Positions 4,075-6,471 of a stretch of 6,471 nucleotides of DNA are shown piece by piece. Origin of the DNA: Prevotellaceae bacterium. Its GTDB lineage: Bacteria; Bacteroidota; Bacteroidia; Bacteroidales; UBA932. Both the position numbers and the translations under genes were made by a program. Location of the stretch: contig JAIROF010000211.1 in the NCBI GenBank assembly GCA_031257655.1, positions 1 through 6,471 of the forward strand, in the 5' to 3' direction. Each line of letters starts with the position of its first letter. Position 1 is the first letter of the stretch. The notes beneath the pieces are model-generated. The model did not search any database, was not told the DNA's origin, and saw only the letters and a program-made list of their open reading frames with translations.

Positions 4075-6471
4075 CTATCGTCCTACCGCTATTTTAAACA
4101 GCATTCTTCCGGTCTTTCCTTCAACGATGAGGTAGTAAACGCCCGGGAGGGTTGGCATGGTCAGCCCCCGGTAGAGCTCGGAGAGGTCTCCGGTGGCTAC
4201 GGGATTTCCCTGTATATCCATCAGGCAGAAGGATGTGTAGCCCTCCCTGAGGTGAGCCTTATCAAGAAAATCTTCCTTAAAGTGAACAACGCTACCGCCT
4301 ACCACGGGGTTGGGGTAAAGCGGCATTCCCAATGCCTGTGTCCACGTGCTGTTCACGTCAGGTATATAGGGGCAGGTTGAGAGGGGGGTTGTTTTGCCGG
4401 TTTCCAGGAGCAGCACGCGCAAGGTATCGGTGAGCATCTCGGCTTCGAAGGCGTAGGTAAATCCGTTGGCTATAGTGATCCAGACGCCGCTTACCTTGTG
4501 CTGCCAGGTTGCCTGCTGGAAGTAGAATCCGCCGTTGCTTTCGGGGTTGTTTACGACCATCATCAGCCCACCGTTAAACTGAATTTTGACGATGCTGTCG
4601 AACACGAAGCGCTTTTCCAGCCTCAGCGTGTACTGCTGCACCTCTGGGGTGTAGGGCGAGGTGAGGGTGATGAGGGTGTCTACCAGGAATGGTCGGCTGA
4701 CGTCAACGGACAGCGAATCGCCTGGGATGCTGCTGATGGCGTATTCGGGCGACTTGGTGAAGGATACGTTGAGCGCTTGCAGGTCGTCGCCGCAGGGCAC
4801 GATGTAGTGGATAGCGTCGTTGGCTATGGTCTGCTCCACGCCGTTGACGAGCACGCTTGCCAGGGTAAGGGGCACGGGCGTCCACAGCGCGTAGAGGGTG
4901 GTATCGGCGGTTATCGGGTCGTATGCGAAGTCCCATGCGGGCGCGGGGGGCGCCGTGTCGCTGCTCCAGCCGGCAAAGTCGTAGCCGATGCGGGTGGGGG
5001 CAGCAGGCTGCGACGCCGTACCGCCGTCTTCCGCTACCTGCGGGTCTATGGGGCTGCCGCCTCGGCTGTCGAAGGTAACGGTGTATACCGTTTTGCTGCT
5101 TTCGATCCAGCGCGCGTAGAGCGTCAGGCTGTCGGTTACCACGTCGGTGGGGAAGTTCCAGGGGAGGCTTAGCGCGCTGTCCCTGTACCAGCCGCCAAAG
5201 AGGTAGCCGGCTTTTTCGGGGTTGTCGGGGCGCACCGCCGTGCTATCTGCCGGCACGAGCTGCCGGGCGACGAGGGTGCCACCGCTTGCGTCAAAGGTGA
5301 CGGCAAAGGTTTTGAGCGCCCACCTTGCGTAGAGGGTGGTGTCGCGCGCTATCGCGTCGGCGCCAAAAATCCACGGGTCGGCAAAGGTAGCGCTGTCCTT
5401 GTACCATCCGTCGAAGACGTATCCGGGCTTGTCGGGGTTGGCGGGTTGGGCAGCGGTATCGCCTTCGGCTACCGTTTGCGGCTCAACGCTGCTGCCGCCG
5501 TTGGCGTCAAAGGTTACGGTAAAGGTGGGCTTGAGGCTCCACTTTGCGTAGAGGGTCCGGCTGCCGGTGCTGCCCTGCGGAATGAGGGTTACCGCGCTGC
5601 CGCTGTAGCTTTGGTCGCTGTACCAGCCGCCAAATGCGTAGCCGGCTCTTGCTGGGGCTTGCAGGGTGATGGTATCGCTCTCCACGGTGTACGCTGTGGG
5701 GTTTTCGGCGCTGTTGCTGCCGCCGTAGAGCACGTAGGCAATGGCGTACGGCGTGGGCGTCCAGCTTGCGTAGAGGGTTTTGTTTCCGGTGCTGCCCTGC
5801 GGGATGGAGGCTATCGGGCTTCCGCTGTGGCTATGGCTGCTGTACCAGCCGCCAAAGGTGTATCCGTCCCGCGTGGGGGCTTGCAGCGCTATGTCGCCGC
5901 TCTCTATGGAGTATTCGGCGGGGTTGTCGGCGCTGTTGGCGCCGCCGTTGAGCACGTAGGCAATGGCGTATGGCGTAGGCGTCCACTTTGCGTAGAGGGT
6001 ACGGCTGCCGGTGCTGCCCTGCGGAATGATGGCAATGGCGCTGCCGGCGAAGCTTTGGTCTTCGTACCAGCCGTCGAATGCGTAGGCGACTCTTGCGGGG
6101 GCTTGCAGGGTGATGGTATCGCTGTTGATGGCGTAGGCGGCGGGGTTGGCGGCGCTGTTGCTTCCGCCGCCCAGCACGTAGGTAATGGTGTACGAGGCCA
6201 GCGTCCACTTTGCGTAGAGCGTCCGGTTGCCGGTGCTTCCTTTGGGAATGATGCCGATGGCGCTGCCGCCGTAGCTTTCGTCGCCGTACCAGCCGCCGAA
6301 TGCGTAGCCGGGTTTGGCGGGGGCTTGGAGGGTGATGGTATCGCTCTCCACGGTGTAAGCGGCGGGGTTGGCGGCGCTGTTGCTGCCGCCGCCCAGCACG
6401 TAGGCGATGGCGTACTGTATGGGCGTCCACTTTGCGTAGAGCATCCTGGCGCCGGTGCTGCCCTGGGGAAT
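4075..6471 (-). CDS. T9SS-exported InlB/Listeria-Bacteroides repeat surface protein (5' end outside window)
   Basis: 798 residues are visible and the frame stays open to the window edge, so the N-terminus and signal peptide are missing. The methionine encoded at 6442-6444 replaces the usual T of TLYAKW inside a repeat and is not a start. Numbering from the edge: the tail of one repeat (1-15); four tandem 74-aa repeats (16-89, 90-163, 164-237, 238-311) of the YVLxGG...GYxFGGWY...IPxGSTGxxTLYAKW type; three InlB B-type repeats of 71-75 aa (312-384, 385-455, 456-530) with VTFDxxGG...GYxFxGW...TLYARW; a beta-rich region (531-716); and a C-terminal T9SS sorting domain (about 717-798) with LYPNPV and GVYYLIVEGKTGRMLFKI. 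The sorting domain normally directs export across the outer membrane and surface attachment. Adhesion or a stalk role is inference. No enzyme domain is visible. Confidence 0.93.
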   Translation of the reverse strand: MPQGSTGARMLYAKWTPIQYAIAYVLGGGSNSAANPAAYTVESDTITLQAPAKPGYAFGGWYGDESYGGSAIGIIPKGSTGNRTLYAKWTLASYTITYVLGGGSNSAANPAAYAINSDTITLQAPARVAYAFDGWYEDQSFAGSAIAIIPQGSTGSRTLYAKWTPTPYAIAYVLNGGANSADNPAEYSIESGDIALQAPTRDGYTFGGWYSSHSHSGSPIASIPQGSTGNKTLYASWTPTPYAIAYVLYGGSNSAENPTAYTVESDTITLQAPARAGYAFGGWYSDQSYSGSAVTLIPQGSTGSRTLYAKWSLKPTFTVTFDANGGSSVEPQTVAEGDTAAQPANPDKPGYVFDGWYKDSATFADPWIFGADAIARDTTLYARWALKTFAVTFDASGGTLVARQLVPADSTAVRPDNPEKAGYLFGGWYRDSALSLPWNFPTDVVTDSLTLYARWIESSKTVYTVTFDSRGGSPIDPQVAEDGGTASQPAAPTRIGYDFAGWSSDTAPPAPAWDFAYDPITADTTLYALWTPVPLTLASVLVNGVEQTIANDAIHYIVPCGDDLQALNVSFTKSPEYAISSIPGDSLSVDVSRPFLVDTLITLTSPYTPEVQQYTLRLEKRFVFDSIVKIQFNGGLMMVVNNPESNGGFYFQQATWQHKVSGVWITIANGFTYAFEAEMLTDTLRVLLLETGKTTPLSTCPYIPDVNSTWTQALGMPLYPNPVVGGSVVHFKEDFLDKAHLREGYTSFCLMDIQGNPVATGDLSELYRGLTMPTLPGVYYLIVEGKTGRMLFKIAVGR
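5539..6426 (-). repeat. 222-bp coding tandem repeat, four complete units
   Basis: The codon for the W of YAKW recurs at exact 222-bp intervals, giving units 6426-6205, 6204-5983, 5982-5761 and 5760-5539, each 74 codons with no indels. DNA similarity between units is high even at many third positions, for example the shared CTTTGCGTAGAG and CCGGTGCT words. The next repeats toward the C-terminus (5538-4882) are a different, more diverged type. A further unit is cut by the window edge. Recent tandem duplication is the simplest explanation. Confidence 0.92.

Noticed and set aside
3856..4380. 174-aa plus-strand open frame, and short minus-strand frames at 3822-4036
   Set aside because: They are built from the two 49-bp repeats and the heptamer array; the plus-strand frame then runs antisense to the surface-protein gene.
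6442..6444. Start codon for the repeat protein at the ATG read from 6444
   Set aside because: The frame continues to the window edge as IPQGSTGAR, exactly the residues expected before LYAKW in this repeat, so the methionine is an internal substitution.

Overview
This window looks like the chromosome of a member of the Bacteroidota, most likely Bacteroidales. Four things point there: a surface protein with a C-terminal type IX secretion (T9SS, Por) sorting domain; an MltG whose second half and final residues fit the Bacteroides-type MltG; two promoters with the TAnnTTTG -7 box of this phylum; and starts without clear Shine-Dalgarno sequences. Genes are GC-rich, and the intergenic DNA is AT-rich or full of repeats. 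I cannot name a genus.

Layout: 1-479 is AT-rich DNA without a convincing gene, carrying a hairpin element and a short dispersed repeat. 480-956 (-) is cytidine deaminase (cdd). 957-1563 is gene-free and holds a heptamer array, a degenerate array built on AATTCGTGGACAAAAAA, and a second copy of the hairpin element seen at 153-189. 1564-2637 (+) is mltG, an endolytic peptidoglycan transglycosylase. 2664-3431 (-) is a PhnP-like metallo-beta-lactamase-fold hydrolase, convergent with mltG across 26 bp. 3432-4074 is a gene-free mosaic of repeats and perfect hairpins, bracketed by two inverted arrays of one heptamer. 4075-6471 (-) is the 3' part of a large secreted InlB/Listeria-Bacteroides repeat protein whose N-terminus lies beyond the window.

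The genes do not form a pathway: pyrimidine salvage, cell wall remodelling, an unassigned hydrolase and a cell-surface protein. Each appears to be its own transcription unit. The unusual content is between genes. About a quarter of the window is intergenic and much of that is repeats with short periods (7, about 10 and 43 bp) plus small perfect hairpins. Two of the heptamer arrays start 41-43 bp upstream of minus-strand start codons, where they could affect promoters. No CRISPR, transposase, tRNA, rRNA or known defence gene is visible.
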